From contig NZ_CP048833.1 in NCBI RefSeq assembly GCF_012971725.1, positions 1,364,001 to 1,428,000 of the forward strand: 64,000 nt of DNA, given 5' to 3'. The stretch comes from Pseudomonas multiresinivorans. Lineage in GTDB: Bacteria; Pseudomonadota; Gammaproteobacteria; Pseudomonadales; Pseudomonadaceae. The notes beneath the pieces were generated by a model that was given only the letters and a program-made list of their open reading frames with translations, was not told the origin of the DNA and made no database searches. A program made the translations under genes and the position numbers. Positions 26,817-36,203 of the stretch are shown piece after piece (the first letter of the stretch is position 1; every line of letters starts with the position of its first letter).

Positions 26817-27461
26817 TCAGCTGCGCGGCAGATGCGCCAGCAGGTATTCGACCTGAGCGTTGAAGGGATAGAGCAGAGTGCCTTCGGGTTTCTCCGCCTT
26901 GCGCAGGTAGCTCCAGCGCGAGAGCAGGGAGTCCCGGCTGGCACCGGCGGGTAGTGCCGCCAGGCGTTCGCCGATCCGTTCCTGCAACTCTCCGATGCGC
27001 TTGGCATCGTCTCCGGTTTCCTTTCCCAGCAAGCGTTCGTTGGCTCGCCGCGCCTCCAGCAGCGCCAACTCGCGCAATTCATTTTCCAGCCCCGGTGTCA
27101 GCGTCTCCCGCGCCAGTATGAAACTGTCGAACAGAGCGGCGACTTCCCGCGTCTGCGCCACGGCGTGCTGCAGGTCCACGCCTTTCTGCACGTAAGCCGC
27201 GCGCACCTGCTCCAGCGTCTGCCGATAGAGCTGCCAGAGGTCCTGCAGGCTCGCTGCGTTCTTCTGCTGGGAGAGCTGCTGCTCGAAGCTTGTGCCGAGA
27301 TTGTCCAGGCGGGTCAGGAAGCGCTCGTCGCCCGTGGCGCTGTACAGCAGCAGGTAGCGCTCCATGTCGCGCAGGCTGGCATCGGTGGTATCGGCATTGG
27401 CGGCGCGTGGCAGCAGGCCGGTGAGCAACAGGCTGGCGATCAGGGCGGAGGCGTAGCGCAT
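26817..27461 (-). CDS. periplasmic all-helical protein of unknown function
   Basis: 214 residues. Signal peptide 1-23 (ending AANA) followed by an entirely helical mature region with heptad-like patterns (LRDMERYLLLYSATGDERFL, LTPGLENELRELALLEARRA). The layout resembles a periplasmic four-helix sensor-like bundle without membrane or output domain. No Cys. Not recognised further. Minus strand; its start is 181 bp from the divergent zinc-finger gene. Confidence 0.7.
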   Translation of the reverse strand: MRYASALIASLLLTGLLPRAANADTTDASLRDMERYLLLYSATGDERFLTRLDNLGTSFEQQLSQQKNAASLQDLWQLYRQTLEQVRAAYVQKGVDLQHAVAQTREVAALFDSFILARETLTPGLENELRELALLEARRANERLLGKETGDDAKRIGELQERIGERLAALPAGASRDSLLSRWSYLRKAEKPEGTLLYPFNAQVEYLLAHLPRS

Positions 27462-27642
27462 GGCGGATTCCCGGGCAGACGGAAGGACCGGCCATTTTCG
27501 GCAGCCGCTGAGGTGCGGAACATCAGACGCTTCTGGATTTCCACTCACGACGCACTCGTCGCTTCGCGCGCCATCGCCCTTGCAATCACCGGCTGTGCCC
27601 TGCATATCTGCAGGACACGCGAACGATCCACGGGAGGTCGCC

Positions 27643-27909
27643 ATGGCCAGTGGCTGGGCAAACGACGGAGCGGTTCAGGAGCAGATCGACAGCACCATCG
27701 AGGACGCCATTGCACGGGCGCGCAGCCAGTTGCCCAAAGGCGAGAGCCTGACCCATTGCGAGGAGTGCGATGCGCTGATTCCCGAGGCGCGGCGCAAGGC
27801 CATTCCCGGCGTGCGCCTGTGCGTCAACTGCCAGGCCGATCATGACAAGGAGCAGTCCGCCCACAGCGGCTACAACCGTCGCGGCAGCAAGGACAGTCAG
27901 CTGCGCTGA
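27643..27909 (+). CDS. DksA/TraR-family C4 zinc-finger protein, YbiI-like
   Basis: 88 residues. Cysteines at 39, 42, 60 and 63 (HCEECD and LCVNCQ) form the C4 zinc finger of the DksA/TraR C-terminal domain. The long coiled coil of DksA is absent, as in E. coli YbiI. The ATG at 27643 has GGGAGG at 27632-27637. Such short members may act on RNA polymerase, but no function is proven. A strong terminator follows. Confidence 0.85.
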   Translation: MASGWANDGAVQEQIDSTIEDAIARARSQLPKGESLTHCEECDALIPEARRKAIPGVRLCVNCQADHDKEQSAHSGYNRRGSKDSQLR

Positions 27910-27922
27910 GCTTTTTTCGTCC

Positions 27923-27958
27923 AATGCAGAACGGCGCCCCGAGGCGCCGTTCTGCATT
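27923..27958. terminator. bidirectional terminator between zinc-finger gene and bphP
   Basis: AATGCAGAACGGCGCC-CCGA-GGCGCCGTTCTGCATT: perfect 16-bp stem, with TTTTTT at 27912-27917 before it. Confidence 0.85.
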
Positions 27959-27974
27959 GTAGGAATTTCCTGTA

Positions 27975-30140
27975 TCAGGGCGCTGGCTTGAGCGGCACCA
28001 GCACGCTGAAGGTGATGATGCCGTCGGCCTGTTCCACTTCGATGCGGCCGCCATGGGCGCTGACGATGGCCTGGGAAATGTACAGGCCGATGCCCAGCCC
28101 GCTCTTGTTGCGGCCATGGCCGCCGGCATCCTGCTTGAACGGCTCGAAGAGGTTGCCCAGACGCGCCTCGTCCAGCGCTTCGGCTTCGTTGAGGATGCTC
28201 AGCCGCGCCAGCTCGCCCTGGCGGCGCAGCTCCACCAGCACCGGGCGGCCGGGGCGGCCGTGGTGGCGGGCGTTGCTCAGCAGGTTGGCGATCACCTGCA
28301 GGTAGCGGTCCGGGTCGACCTGGGCCTGCACGTCATCCTCGATGGCGGTCTCGATGGACAGGCCCGGATAGGCCACGTCGGTTTCCTGGACGATATCGCG
28401 CACCAGCTGCGAGAGCTCGGCGGCTACCGGCTTCACCGTCATTCCCGCGCCGCTTTGCAGGCGGCTCATCTCGAGAATCTGGCTGATCAGGCGCTCCATG
28501 CGGCTGCTGGAGTAGGTGATGTGCTGGCGCAGTTCGGCATTGCGCACGTCGCTGGAGGAGAGCATCGCGGCCGCCATGGAGATGGACTGCAGCGGGTTGC
28601 GCAGGTCGTGGCCGAGCACGGCGATCAGTCGCTGGCGCATGCGGTCGATCTCGCCGGCGCGGTTCAGGCACAACTCCACCAGTTCGGTGCGCAGCTTGTC
28701 GGCGATGCTCAGGTCGATGCCGGTCCAGGGCATCGAGCGCCCGCGCACCACTTCCTCCCAGGCTTCGAACGAGCCGCGCGGGGTTAGGCGCGTGCCGGAA
28801 GGGCCGGTCTTGACGATCTTCTCCGGCTTGCCACCCCAGCGGATGCGGTGCACCTGCTCCAGGCGCAGCCAGACGATCCAGCCCGACTCCTGGCGATGGA
28901 AACGAATCGCCATGACGCCGCAGTAGCGCGGGTCGTGCAGGCCTTCGGGCAGTTCCAGGCGGCGGTCGCTGTGGAACAGGTCCAGCTCGTCGTCCTGTTG
29001 CAGCTGGGCGACGATGGAAACAGCCAGGTCCTCGAAGTCGCCGCCGATGCTGCTGGCGCGCCCGCCGAGCATCACCACCGCGCCATCACAGGGCAGCAGG
29101 TCGGCGACGCTGGCATCGGGGCGGGCCAGGGCGCTGAGCAGGTCGTCGGAGTCGCGGGTGCGGCGCAGCAGCGCCTGCTGGCGCTCGGAAGCCTGGCGCA
29201 GTAATTCGCTGATGCGGCTCTGTTCCAGGCGCTCGACCATGGCGCTGCAGACTTGGGAGAACACCTGGAAGGACATGCGGATCGGGTAGGGCACCACCTT
29301 CGGGCTCATGTGGTGGCAGGAGAACAGCCCCCACAGGCGCCCGCCGACCACGATGGAAATGCTCATCGACGCGCGCACGCCCATGTTGGTGAGGTACTCG
29401 CAGTGGATCGGCGAGACGCTGCGCAGGGTGCTGAAGCTCAGGTCGAACGGCTTGCCGCTGCCGGGGTTCAGCGTGGGGTGCACGGCGACCGGCTGGTAGG
29501 CGGCATCGCCGATCAGCCGCACCGGATTCTGCAGGTACAGGCGCCGCGCCTGGGCGGGAATGTCCGATGCCGGGTAGCGCTGGCCGAGGTAGCTCTCCAG
29601 ATCATCGCGGCGGGACTCGGCGACGACTTCGCCGGAGTCGTCTTCGTTGAAGCGGTAGGCCATGACGCGGTCGTAGCCGGTCATCCGCCGCACCTCCTCG
29701 GTGACGCTGATCAGCAGGCTCTCGACGTCGTTGCGCAGCTGCAGCTGGCTGACCAGGCGCTGGGCGTTGAGGGCGAAGGTGGTGAAGGAGGCGGTGCCGG
29801 CCGCGCGCCGCTCGAACTCCAGGTAACGCACGCCGTCATGGCTGTGGCCGATCACATCGAAGAAGCGCCGGTTGATCCGCGCTTCCACGCTGTTGACCCA
29901 GGGACCTGGCTCGGCCAGCCCTTCCGCGAGCATCGCCAGCACGCCATGCCCGACGCAGGCTTCGGCCAGCGGCTCGCCCAGCGGCGGGGCGATGCCCAGC
30001 AGGGTGCCGAGGTTGTCGCTGAAGCCGAGTACGCGACCCTGCTCGTCGAGTGCGATCAGCGCGCCGTGGGGCTGGATCGCGCCGGGCACATGGATGGGTT
30101 CGTCCTCGCAGTTGGCGAGGGTGACAGGCTGATCGCTCAT
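27975..30140 (-). CDS. bphP: bacteriophytochrome histidine kinase
   Basis: 721 residues. PAS-GAF-PHY photosensor followed by a histidine kinase. The biliverdin-binding Cys is residue 11 (ANCEDEPIHVPGAIQPHG); PASDIP lies in the GAF domain; the PHY tongue carries PRGSFEAWEEVV. The kinase has GHDLRNPL (His near residue 511), N-box NLLSNARHH and G-rich SGLGIGLYISQAI. The G1 box reads ILNEAEAL, without the usual glycine. Red/far-red light changes kinase output. bphO overlaps its start by four bases (ATGA), so chromophore maker and receptor are coupled. No response regulator is adjacent. Confidence 0.95.
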   Translation of the reverse strand: MSDQPVTLANCEDEPIHVPGAIQPHGALIALDEQGRVLGFSDNLGTLLGIAPPLGEPLAEACVGHGVLAMLAEGLAEPGPWVNSVEARINRRFFDVIGHSHDGVRYLEFERRAAGTASFTTFALNAQRLVSQLQLRNDVESLLISVTEEVRRMTGYDRVMAYRFNEDDSGEVVAESRRDDLESYLGQRYPASDIPAQARRLYLQNPVRLIGDAAYQPVAVHPTLNPGSGKPFDLSFSTLRSVSPIHCEYLTNMGVRASMSISIVVGGRLWGLFSCHHMSPKVVPYPIRMSFQVFSQVCSAMVERLEQSRISELLRQASERQQALLRRTRDSDDLLSALARPDASVADLLPCDGAVVMLGGRASSIGGDFEDLAVSIVAQLQQDDELDLFHSDRRLELPEGLHDPRYCGVMAIRFHRQESGWIVWLRLEQVHRIRWGGKPEKIVKTGPSGTRLTPRGSFEAWEEVVRGRSMPWTGIDLSIADKLRTELVELCLNRAGEIDRMRQRLIAVLGHDLRNPLQSISMAAAMLSSSDVRNAELRQHITYSSSRMERLISQILEMSRLQSGAGMTVKPVAAELSQLVRDIVQETDVAYPGLSIETAIEDDVQAQVDPDRYLQVIANLLSNARHHGRPGRPVLVELRRQGELARLSILNEAEALDEARLGNLFEPFKQDAGGHGRNKSGLGIGLYISQAIVSAHGGRIEVEQADGIITFSVLVPLKPAP

Positions 30141-30751
30141 GCCTGGCCCGTCCGGTCGCGTGTGGCGTCGATCACCCAGTCGCGGAACGAGGTGAAGGCC
30201 TGCACGGCGGCCTGTTGTGCAAGGGCGATGTCTTCGGCGGTGCTGACGTGTTCGGCCAGCAGGCGCTGGAAGCTGCCCCAGCGCTCGCCCGTGTGCTCGC
30301 CGTAGCCTTGCAGCCAGCGCAGTGGCAGGGGGTCGAGGGAGGTCTTGAGGCGCTTGTAGAGCACGCGTCCGCCGAGGGTTGCGCCTTCGGCGACGTAGGC
30401 GATGCCGAAGGCTTCGGCCAGGCAGTTCGGCTTGGGTACGCAGGGGCAGTCGGCCACGGGCTCTTCGCCGTGGGCGCCGGCCAGCAGGTCGTCTTCCAGC
30501 CACCGGCTCTTGCCGCGGCGCAGGGCTGCATCGTCGTCGTCCGGCCAGAGCGGCCAGAGTGCCTGCTCCAGCGGGCGCATCCAGCCGAGCACGCGGGCGG
30601 CATGATCGAGGTAGTCGGCGCGGGCAAGCGCGGCAGTCAGCGGCGAGCGACTGTCGAGGTCGGCATGCAGGGCATGGGTGGCTGCGCGCAACGCGGCCAG
30701 AGCGGGCGAAATACCCGTGCGGTCGTTGGTCTGCGGAGTCATCGCCGTCAT
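30137..30751 (-). CDS. bphO: haem oxygenase supplying biliverdin to BphP
   Basis: 204 residues, HemO/BphO family. The proximal-His region THALHADLD is near residue 28, and AYVAEGATLGGRVLY, with the conserved glycine-rich helix segment, is near residue 118. It opens haem to biliverdin, Fe and CO. ATG at 30751 gives the longest form; MTPQTN at 30742 is an alternative. Overlaps bphP by four bases at its end, so the two are one operon. The only iron-related neighbours are distant, which argues for a light-sensing and not an iron-acquisition role. Confidence 0.92.
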   Translation of the reverse strand: MTAMTPQTNDRTGISPALAALRAATHALHADLDSRSPLTAALARADYLDHAARVLGWMRPLEQALWPLWPDDDDAALRRGKSRWLEDDLLAGAHGEEPVADCPCVPKPNCLAEAFGIAYVAEGATLGGRVLYKRLKTSLDPLPLRWLQGYGEHTGERWGSFQRLLAEHVSTAEDIALAQQAAVQAFTSFRDWVIDATRDRTGQA

Positions 30752-30871
30752 CGCTGGTCTACCTGATTCTTCGAGCAGCAGAGCATAGCAGCCCAGCTGT
30801 ACGACAGGGCCGGCGGATGAAAGCTGATCGAAATGTCAGGTGTTTCCAGGAGGGGGCGAGGTGCAAGAAAA

Positions 30872-30897
30872 GGCCGCCGCACTCTCGTGCGACGGCC
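30872..30897 (-). terminator. terminator of the autotransporter gene
   Basis: GGCCGCCGCAC-TCTC-GTGCGACGGCC hairpin with one bulge/mismatch; on the minus strand it is followed by TTTTCTTG. 17 bases after the stop. Confidence 0.8.
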
Positions 30898-30913
30898 CTC
30901 GTTCAGCAGGGGA

Positions 30914-33601
30914 TCAGAAGTTGACCTTCAGCCCCAGCGTCACCGCCTGGTCGCGGTAACCGTTGTCGCCGAACTGCTTGCCCACTTCACCCCAGACGTT
31001 GACCCGGCTGTTCACCTTGCTGGTGGCGCCGAGCTTCACTTCGAAGATGTCGCTGGCGCCGTCCATCTCGAACTTGCTGCTGCCCATCTTCGCGCCGAAG
31101 TCCTTGGAGTTGTGGATCCAGTTGGTCTCTACGTATGGCTCCACGCCGTAGGTGTTGGCGAAACCGCCAGCCTCGTTGCTGCGCACGGCAGCGCGGGCGC
31201 CCAGGCGGGTCATGATGTTGCCGTCGCCCTGGCCGGTGACCCTGGTGCCATTGGCCTCGCGGTGGCTGTCAGCCTTGACGCCCATGTACACCACCTGCGC
31301 CTGGGGCTGCACGTAGTAGCTGGCGCTCTCGGTCTTCGCCACTTCGAAGGTCTTGCCGGCCTCGATGGAAGCGGTGATGCCCTTGAGGTCGTAGCTCTCC
31401 TTGGCCAACTGGTCGCCTTTCACGTCGGCATCGAATTCGTTGTAGAGAATCCAGCTGTCGACGTACGCACCGTTCTCATCGTCCTTGTTCTCGTACCAGG
31501 TGCCATAGACGCCCAGGCTGTAGCCGTCGATCTCGCCGCGCGAGCGGTAGCCGGTGACGCGGGACTTGGTCGTCGAGTTGCCGTTGGCGTAGCCGGCCAT
31601 CACACCCAGTACCCAGTCGCCGTTGTCGGTTTCCTTGCGGTACAGGTCGCTGCCGATCTGCAGCACGTAGCGATTGGCTTCGGTCTTGAGCTGGCCGGTG
31701 CTGTCTTCCCAGCGGGTAGAGCCATCGACGTTGCGCATCCAGAGCATGGAAGTGACTTCCTTGCCGGTATCCGGATCGACGTAGGTCAGGTTGCCGGTGC
31801 GGTCATGCAGGCGGTGCAGGAACATTGTATTGGCCGCCGCGATGTTGGCGGTGTAGCTGCCGCCTTCGGGCTGGCGCACGCGGTCCTTGTCGCTGGGCTT
31901 CGGAGCTGGGTCCACGGGGCCTGGTTGCTCCGGCGCGGGATCGACCGGATCGGGGTTTTCCGGGGTCGGGTCGACCGGGCCCGGCGGGTCGACTGGCGGC
32001 GGATCAACTGGCGGCGGATCAACCGGTGGAGGATCAACCGGCGGCGGGTCAACGGGTGGCGGATCCTCCGGATCGGGATCGTTCGGCTTGTACGAGGTCA
32101 GGTACCAGTCGCTGTCCGCACCGGTGGAGCCGACGAAGCTGCCGCCGCGGCGCAACACGTATTCATAGCCGCCAGCGGTGACGCGGTCGGATTTGAACTC
32201 GCCCGCGGAGGTGCCGCCGACGGTGATCATCTCGATCCCCTGTTCGGTTTCGTCGCCCAGCCCGGTGGTGTTGTTGACGGTGACGCGGGTCTCGCCCGAG
32301 GTACTGCCGGTGATGGCCAGCTTGTCGGTCTCCGAGGTGTCGTCGCCCAGGTAGGTGTTCATCACCAGATGGCCACCGCCGTTGAAATCGCCATCCACGG
32401 TCAGGGTCTTGTAGGTGTACGCGCCGTGTTCGTCGTGGCGGTCATAGACCAGTTGTGCGCCGTTGGTGAGCGTCAGGTTGGTGAGGTTGGAATTGCCGGT
32501 CATGAACCACTGGCTGGCGGCTCCGTCCATGGCCAGGTCGATCACGCCATCGGTGGCGGTGCTGGTGGTGCCGTTGAGGTAGGAGCCGGCGGCCATTTTC
32601 AGATCGAGCTTGCCGAGATTCTCGGCGTACAGGGCAGCTCCCTTGCGGTTGGCGAGATCGTCTGCCGCGCTGCTGTCGATCAGGTAGATCGCGGCGTTCT
32701 CCGAGACGATGCTGGAGTCGGCGCCGTTGGCGGCCATGGCGCGGGTGCCGTCGATTACGGTGACCTTGGTGTCGCCATACAGATGCACCTTGCCGCCGCG
32801 CATGCCATTGAAGTCTTCCAGGGTCTGCGCATAGATGCCGTAGGCAGTGTTCTTGCCGGTGGTGATATCGGTGCTGCCCAGGTGGATTTCGCCACCGCGG
32901 TTGGCGAATACGGCGTGGGCCGCCGAGCCGGACGTGCTGATGGTGCTGCCGTCGTCGATGCGAACTTCGGCATCGCCTTTGTAGGTCAGGTAGTCGGTAT
33001 TACGGTTGCCGGCGTAGATCGCGTAGCCGTTGCCATCGCTGGCGTTGCTGCCGCTGCCGCTGGTGCTGATCACCGCACCCTTGCCCACGACGATCCGGTT
33101 CACCCCGCCATTCTTGGACGTGTTGGCACGTACACCCATGCCGGAAGTGGTGATGCTTGCGTTGTCACCGATGGTGACCGTGGAGTTGACGGCGTTCTCC
33201 GTGACGTTGATGCCGTCGGCGGAGAGCCCCGTGGTGACGATGGTCAGCTTGTCGATGGAGATGATGTTGCTGCCGATGTTGGCCTGGATGGCGTCGGCCT
33301 TGTAGCCGCTGAGCGTGCCGGATGTCGATCCGGTCAGGATCACCGCTTCCTTGACGTCGTAGCGGCCGTTGTTGCCATAGATGCCAAAGCCGGCCAGAGG
33401 TGCAGTACCGCCACGCGAGTTGCCGGTATCGATCTCGAGCTTTTCGGTGCCGGCGGGCAGGCCCCAATAGACGGACTCGTTGCAGGTGTACGTCTTGCCA
33501 TCGCCGCTGGTTGTGCAGGTGGCGCTGGCCGTGCCGATCTGCCCAGCCAGGGCGATGGCGAGGGCGACATGGGTCGCCAGCAGGGTTTTCTTGAAGCGCA
33601 T
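30914..33601 (-). CDS. classical (type Va) autotransporter, pertactin-like
   Basis: 895 residues. Signal peptide 1-27 (ending GTASA), then a ~480-residue beta-helix-like passenger rich in Gly, Asn, Thr and Ser, with a small Cys pair at residues 29 and 40 (TCTTSGDGKTYTC). From about 509 to 565 a Pro-rich linker contains five VDPPP units. The last ~290 residues are the outer-membrane beta-barrel, ending VTLGLKVNF with the terminal Phe. No protease triad or RGD is evident in the passenger, so adhesion or biofilm is more likely than proteolysis. Gene is flanked by bphO (same strand) and the ureC operon; it may have come in with bphOP. Confidence 0.9.
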   Translation of the reverse strand: MRFKKTLLATHVALAIALAGQIGTASATCTTSGDGKTYTCNESVYWGLPAGTEKLEIDTGNSRGGTAPLAGFGIYGNNGRYDVKEAVILTGSTSGTLSGYKADAIQANIGSNIISIDKLTIVTTGLSADGINVTENAVNSTVTIGDNASITTSGMGVRANTSKNGGVNRIVVGKGAVISTSGSGSNASDGNGYAIYAGNRNTDYLTYKGDAEVRIDDGSTISTSGSAAHAVFANRGGEIHLGSTDITTGKNTAYGIYAQTLEDFNGMRGGKVHLYGDTKVTVIDGTRAMAANGADSSIVSENAAIYLIDSSAADDLANRKGAALYAENLGKLDLKMAAGSYLNGTTSTATDGVIDLAMDGAASQWFMTGNSNLTNLTLTNGAQLVYDRHDEHGAYTYKTLTVDGDFNGGGHLVMNTYLGDDTSETDKLAITGSTSGETRVTVNNTTGLGDETEQGIEMITVGGTSAGEFKSDRVTAGGYEYVLRRGGSFVGSTGADSDWYLTSYKPNDPDPEDPPPVDPPPVDPPPVDPPPVDPPPVDPPGPVDPTPENPDPVDPAPEQPGPVDPAPKPSDKDRVRQPEGGSYTANIAAANTMFLHRLHDRTGNLTYVDPDTGKEVTSMLWMRNVDGSTRWEDSTGQLKTEANRYVLQIGSDLYRKETDNGDWVLGVMAGYANGNSTTKSRVTGYRSRGEIDGYSLGVYGTWYENKDDENGAYVDSWILYNEFDADVKGDQLAKESYDLKGITASIEAGKTFEVAKTESASYYVQPQAQVVYMGVKADSHREANGTRVTGQGDGNIMTRLGARAAVRSNEAGGFANTYGVEPYVETNWIHNSKDFGAKMGSSKFEMDGASDIFEVKLGATSKVNSRVNVWGEVGKQFGDNGYRDQAVTLGLKVNF
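31985..32062 (-). repeat. VDPPP coding tandem repeats
   Basis: 15-bp units of the type GATCAACCGGCGGCG repeated five times, encoding the VDPPP linker of the autotransporter; copy number is probably variable. Confidence 0.85.
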
Positions 33602-33988
33602 TGCAGTCCTCCTTGCGCCCGCTCACTCGGTGAGCGAATGCGTATTCCGGCGCTAGGAGCCGCTCACTGGCTGAAGAGCGGAAGCTTGGGCTTCCAAGAG
33701 CGGATCCTTCCTGCACCGGGAGATGGCGCCTGATCGCATCAGGCAAGGGGAGGGCAGCACTCCGGACTTCAGAGCCCTGCCCGTCCAGCTGCGGAGGGGC
33801 GCGCTGGATCAGTGGGCTCATTGTTCAGCCGGTGTTCAGTCAGCCGAATAAGACGAGTCTTAATCGGGGTAATGCGGCGGGAGGGATCGGGAAAAGCTTG
33901 ATATATGGCAATGGACATTCGCGTACCGGGCATTGCGCTCGGTACGCGGGCGTGCCGCGTCGAGGGACTCCATCAGAACAGCCGCTCT
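33602..33988. other. 387-bp gap: autotransporter promoter region and end of ureC
   Basis: No gene is supported. The left part is the upstream region of the autotransporter (AGGAGG-like GGAGGACTGC just before its ATG). A stem-loop GCGTACCG...CGGTACGC at 33921-33947 lies beyond the ureC stop. No RpoN or other clear promoter was seen. Confidence 0.55.
33921..33947 (-). terminator. stem-loop after ureC
   Basis: GCGTACCG and CGGTACGC with an 11-base loop, 42 bases past the ureC stop; no T tract. Confidence 0.45.
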
Positions 33989-35689
33989 TCAGAAGAGAAA
34001 GTACCGCTGCGCCATCGGCAGCACATCGGCCGGTTCGCACCACAGCAATTGCCCGTCCGCGCGCACCTGGTAGTTCTGCGCGTCCACCTCGATATGCGGC
34101 AGGTAAGCGTTGTGGATCAGGTCGGTCTTCTGCACGCTGCGGCAGCCCCTCACCACACCGATGGCTTTGCGCAGGCCCAGTTCGTGGTGCACGCCCAAAT
34201 CGAAAGCGGCCTGGCTGATGAAGGTCAAACAGGTGGCGTGGCGGCTGCCGGCGTAGCTGGCAAACATCGGCCGGTAGTGCACCGGCTGCGGCGTCGGGAT
34301 CGAAGCGTTGGCGTCGCCCATCAGGCTCGCGGCGATGGCGCCGCCCTTGAGGATCAGGCTTGGCTTCACGCCGAAGAAGGCCGGGCGCCAGAGCACCAGG
34401 TCGGCCAGCTTGCCCACTTCGATGGAGCCCACTTCATGGGCCACGCCGTGGGTGATTGCCGGGTTGATGGTGTACTTGGCGATGTAGCGCTTGGCGCGGA
34501 AGTTGTCGTTGCGCGCACCGTCGCCCTCCAGCGCGCCGCGCTGCTTCTTCATCTTGTCGGCGGTCTGCCAGGTGCGTGTGATCACTTCGCCGACGCGGCC
34601 CATGGCCTGGCTGTCGGAGCTGATCATGCTGAAGGCGCCGAGGTCGTGGAGGATGTCCTCGGCGGCAATGGTCTCGCGGCGAATGCGTGACTCGGCGAAG
34701 GCCACGTCCTCGGCGATGCTCGGGTCCAGGTGGTGGCAGACCATGAGCATGTCCAGGTGTTCGTCGATGGTGTTGCGGGTGAACGGCCGGGTCGGGTTGG
34801 TCGAGCTGGGCAGCACGTTGGCGAAGCCACAGGCCTTGATGATGTCCGGCGCGTGGCCGCCGCCGGCGCCTTCGGTGTGGTAGGTGTGGATGGTGCGGCC
34901 CTTGAACGCGGCCAGGGTGGTTTCGACGAAGCCGGACTCGTTGAGCGTGTCGGTGTGGATCGCCACCTGCACGTCGAGGCGGTCGGCCACGGAGAGGCAG
35001 TTGTCGATCGCCGCCGGGGTGGTGCCCCAGTCCTCGTGCAGCTTCAGGCCGATGGCGCCAGCGCGCACCTGCTCCTCCAGCGGCAGCGGCAGGCTGGCGT
35101 TGCCCTTGCCGGTGAAGCCAATGTTCATCGGGAAGGCATCGGCGGCCTGGAGCATGCGCGCCATGTGCCATGGGCCGGAGGTGCAGGTGGTGGCGTTGGT
35201 GCCGGTGGCCGGCCCGGTGCCGCCGCCGATCATGGTGGTCACGCCGCTCATCAACGCCTCTTCGATCTGCTGCGGGCAGATGAAGTGGATGTGCGTGTCG
35301 ATGCCACCGGCGGTGAGGATCATGCCTTCGCCGGCGATCACTTCGGTGCTGGCGCCCAGGGCGATGGTGACGCCGGGCTGGATGTCCGGGTTGCCGGCCT
35401 TGCCGATGGCAGCGATGCGCCCGTGCTTCAAACCTACGTCGGCCTTGACGATACCCCAGTGGTCGATGATCAGCGCGTTGGTGATCACCGTGTCGACCAC
35501 TTCGGCAGCGCAGCGCTGACCCTGGCCCATGCCGTCGCGGATGACTTTGCCGCCGCCGAATTTCACTTCCTCGCCGTAGATGGTGAAGTCCTGCTCCACT
35601 TCGATCCACAGGTTGGTATCGGCCAGGCGCACGCGGTCGCCGACGGTGGGGCCGAACATGTCGGCGTAGGCTTGTCTGCTGATCTTCAT
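33989..35689 (-). CDS. ureC: urease alpha subunit (catalytic)
   Basis: 566 residues from the ATG at 35689, which has AAGGAG just upstream. Catalytic di-nickel site residues are in place: [10 protein letters not shown] (metal His pair), [12 protein letters not shown] (carbamylated Lys near residue 216), [10 protein letters not shown] and the flap [10 protein letters not shown] with its active-site Cys/His region. It hydrolyses urea to ammonia and carbamate. It is the last gene of ureD-A-(GNAT)-B-C. A dispersed repeat fills the 208-bp gap after ureB, which may alter subunit expression. Confidence 0.97.
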   Translation of the reverse strand: MKISRQAYADMFGPTVGDRVRLADTNLWIEVEQDFTIYGEEVKFGGGKVIRDGMGQGQRCAAEVVDTVITNALIIDHWGIVKADVGLKHGRIAAIGKAGNPDIQPGVTIALGASTEVIAGEGMILTAGGIDTHIHFICPQQIEEALMSGVTTMIGGGTGPATGTNATTCTSGPWHMARMLQAADAFPMNIGFTGKGNASLPLPLEEQVRAGAIGLKLHEDWGTTPAAIDNCLSVADRLDVQVAIHTDTLNESGFVETTLAAFKGRTIHTYHTEGAGGGHAPDIIKACGFANVLPSSTNPTRPFTRNTIDEHLDMLMVCHHLDPSIAEDVAFAESRIRRETIAAEDILHDLGAFSMISSDSQAMGRVGEVITRTWQTADKMKKQRGALEGDGARNDNFRAKRYIAKYTINPAITHGVAHEVGSIEVGKLADLVLWRPAFFGVKPSLILKGGAIAASLMGDANASIPTPQPVHYRPMFASYAGSRHATCLTFISQAAFDLGVHHELGLRKAIGVVRGCRSVQKTDLIHNAYLPHIEVDAQNYQVRADGQLLWCEPADVLPMAQRYFLF

Positions 35690-35749
35690 CGGGGCTCCTT
35701 GGCGGCTGGCGTCATTCAGTTTTTTCCTGGGTTTTGTGCAGAGGCTCAA

Positions 35750-35880
35750 CCCTCTCCCCCGCCCTCTCCCTGAAGGGAGAGGGAGCTGTCCGTGCCGGCT
35801 GACGCTATGGATTCATCCTGCACCGTTCGGTCCCCTCTCCCTTCGGAGCGGGGCGCGTAGCCAGGGTTAGGGAGAGGGCG
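35750..35880. repeat. ~120-bp dispersed element, copy 4
   Basis: CCTCTCCCCCGCCCTCTCCC to GGGTTAGGGAGAGGGCG, with TGCCGGCTGACGC and CCGTTCGGTCC in the spacer (the reverse orientation of copy 1). It lies inside the urease operon, between ureB and ureC. Confidence 0.88.
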
Positions 35881-35897
35881 CTTTTCCTGGCACGGAC

Positions 35898-36203
35898 TCA
35901 CAACGCCCCCATCACCCGTCCTGCAAATCCATAAACCTTCCGCTCGCCCGCCAGCTCCACCAACTCCACCTCACGACTCTGCCCCGGCTCGAAGCGCACC
36001 GCAGTGCCGGCCGGGATGTTCAGGCGCATGCCACGGGCCGCGTCGCGGTCGAACAGCAGCGCGTCGTTGGTCTCGAAGAAGTGGTAGTGCGAGCCGACCT
36101 GGATCGGCCGGTCGCCGCTGTTGGCCACCGTCAGGCCCAGCGTGCGGCGGCCGGCGTTGAGTTCGATCTCGCCGGGCTGGATGTCGTATTCGCCTGGGGT
36201 CAT
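35898..36203 (-). CDS. ureB: urease beta subunit
   Basis: 101 residues, the normal length. [29 protein letters not shown] and the [15 protein letters not shown] stretch are the family hallmarks. Structural subunit of the (alpha-beta-gamma)3 urease. The ATG at 36203 overlaps the stop of the upstream acetyltransferase by four bases (ATGA). Confidence 0.97.
   Translation of the reverse strand: MTPGEYDIQPGEIELNAGRRTLGLTVANSGDRPIQVGSHYHFFETNDALLFDRDAARGMRLNIPAGTAVRFEPGQSREVELVELAGERKVYGFAGRVMGAL

Noticed and set aside
30833..33733. A 966-codon + strand frame opposite the autotransporter
   Set aside because: Low-complexity Val/Gly/Ala/His-rich translation with no motifs; the minus-strand frame has signal peptide, linker and barrel.
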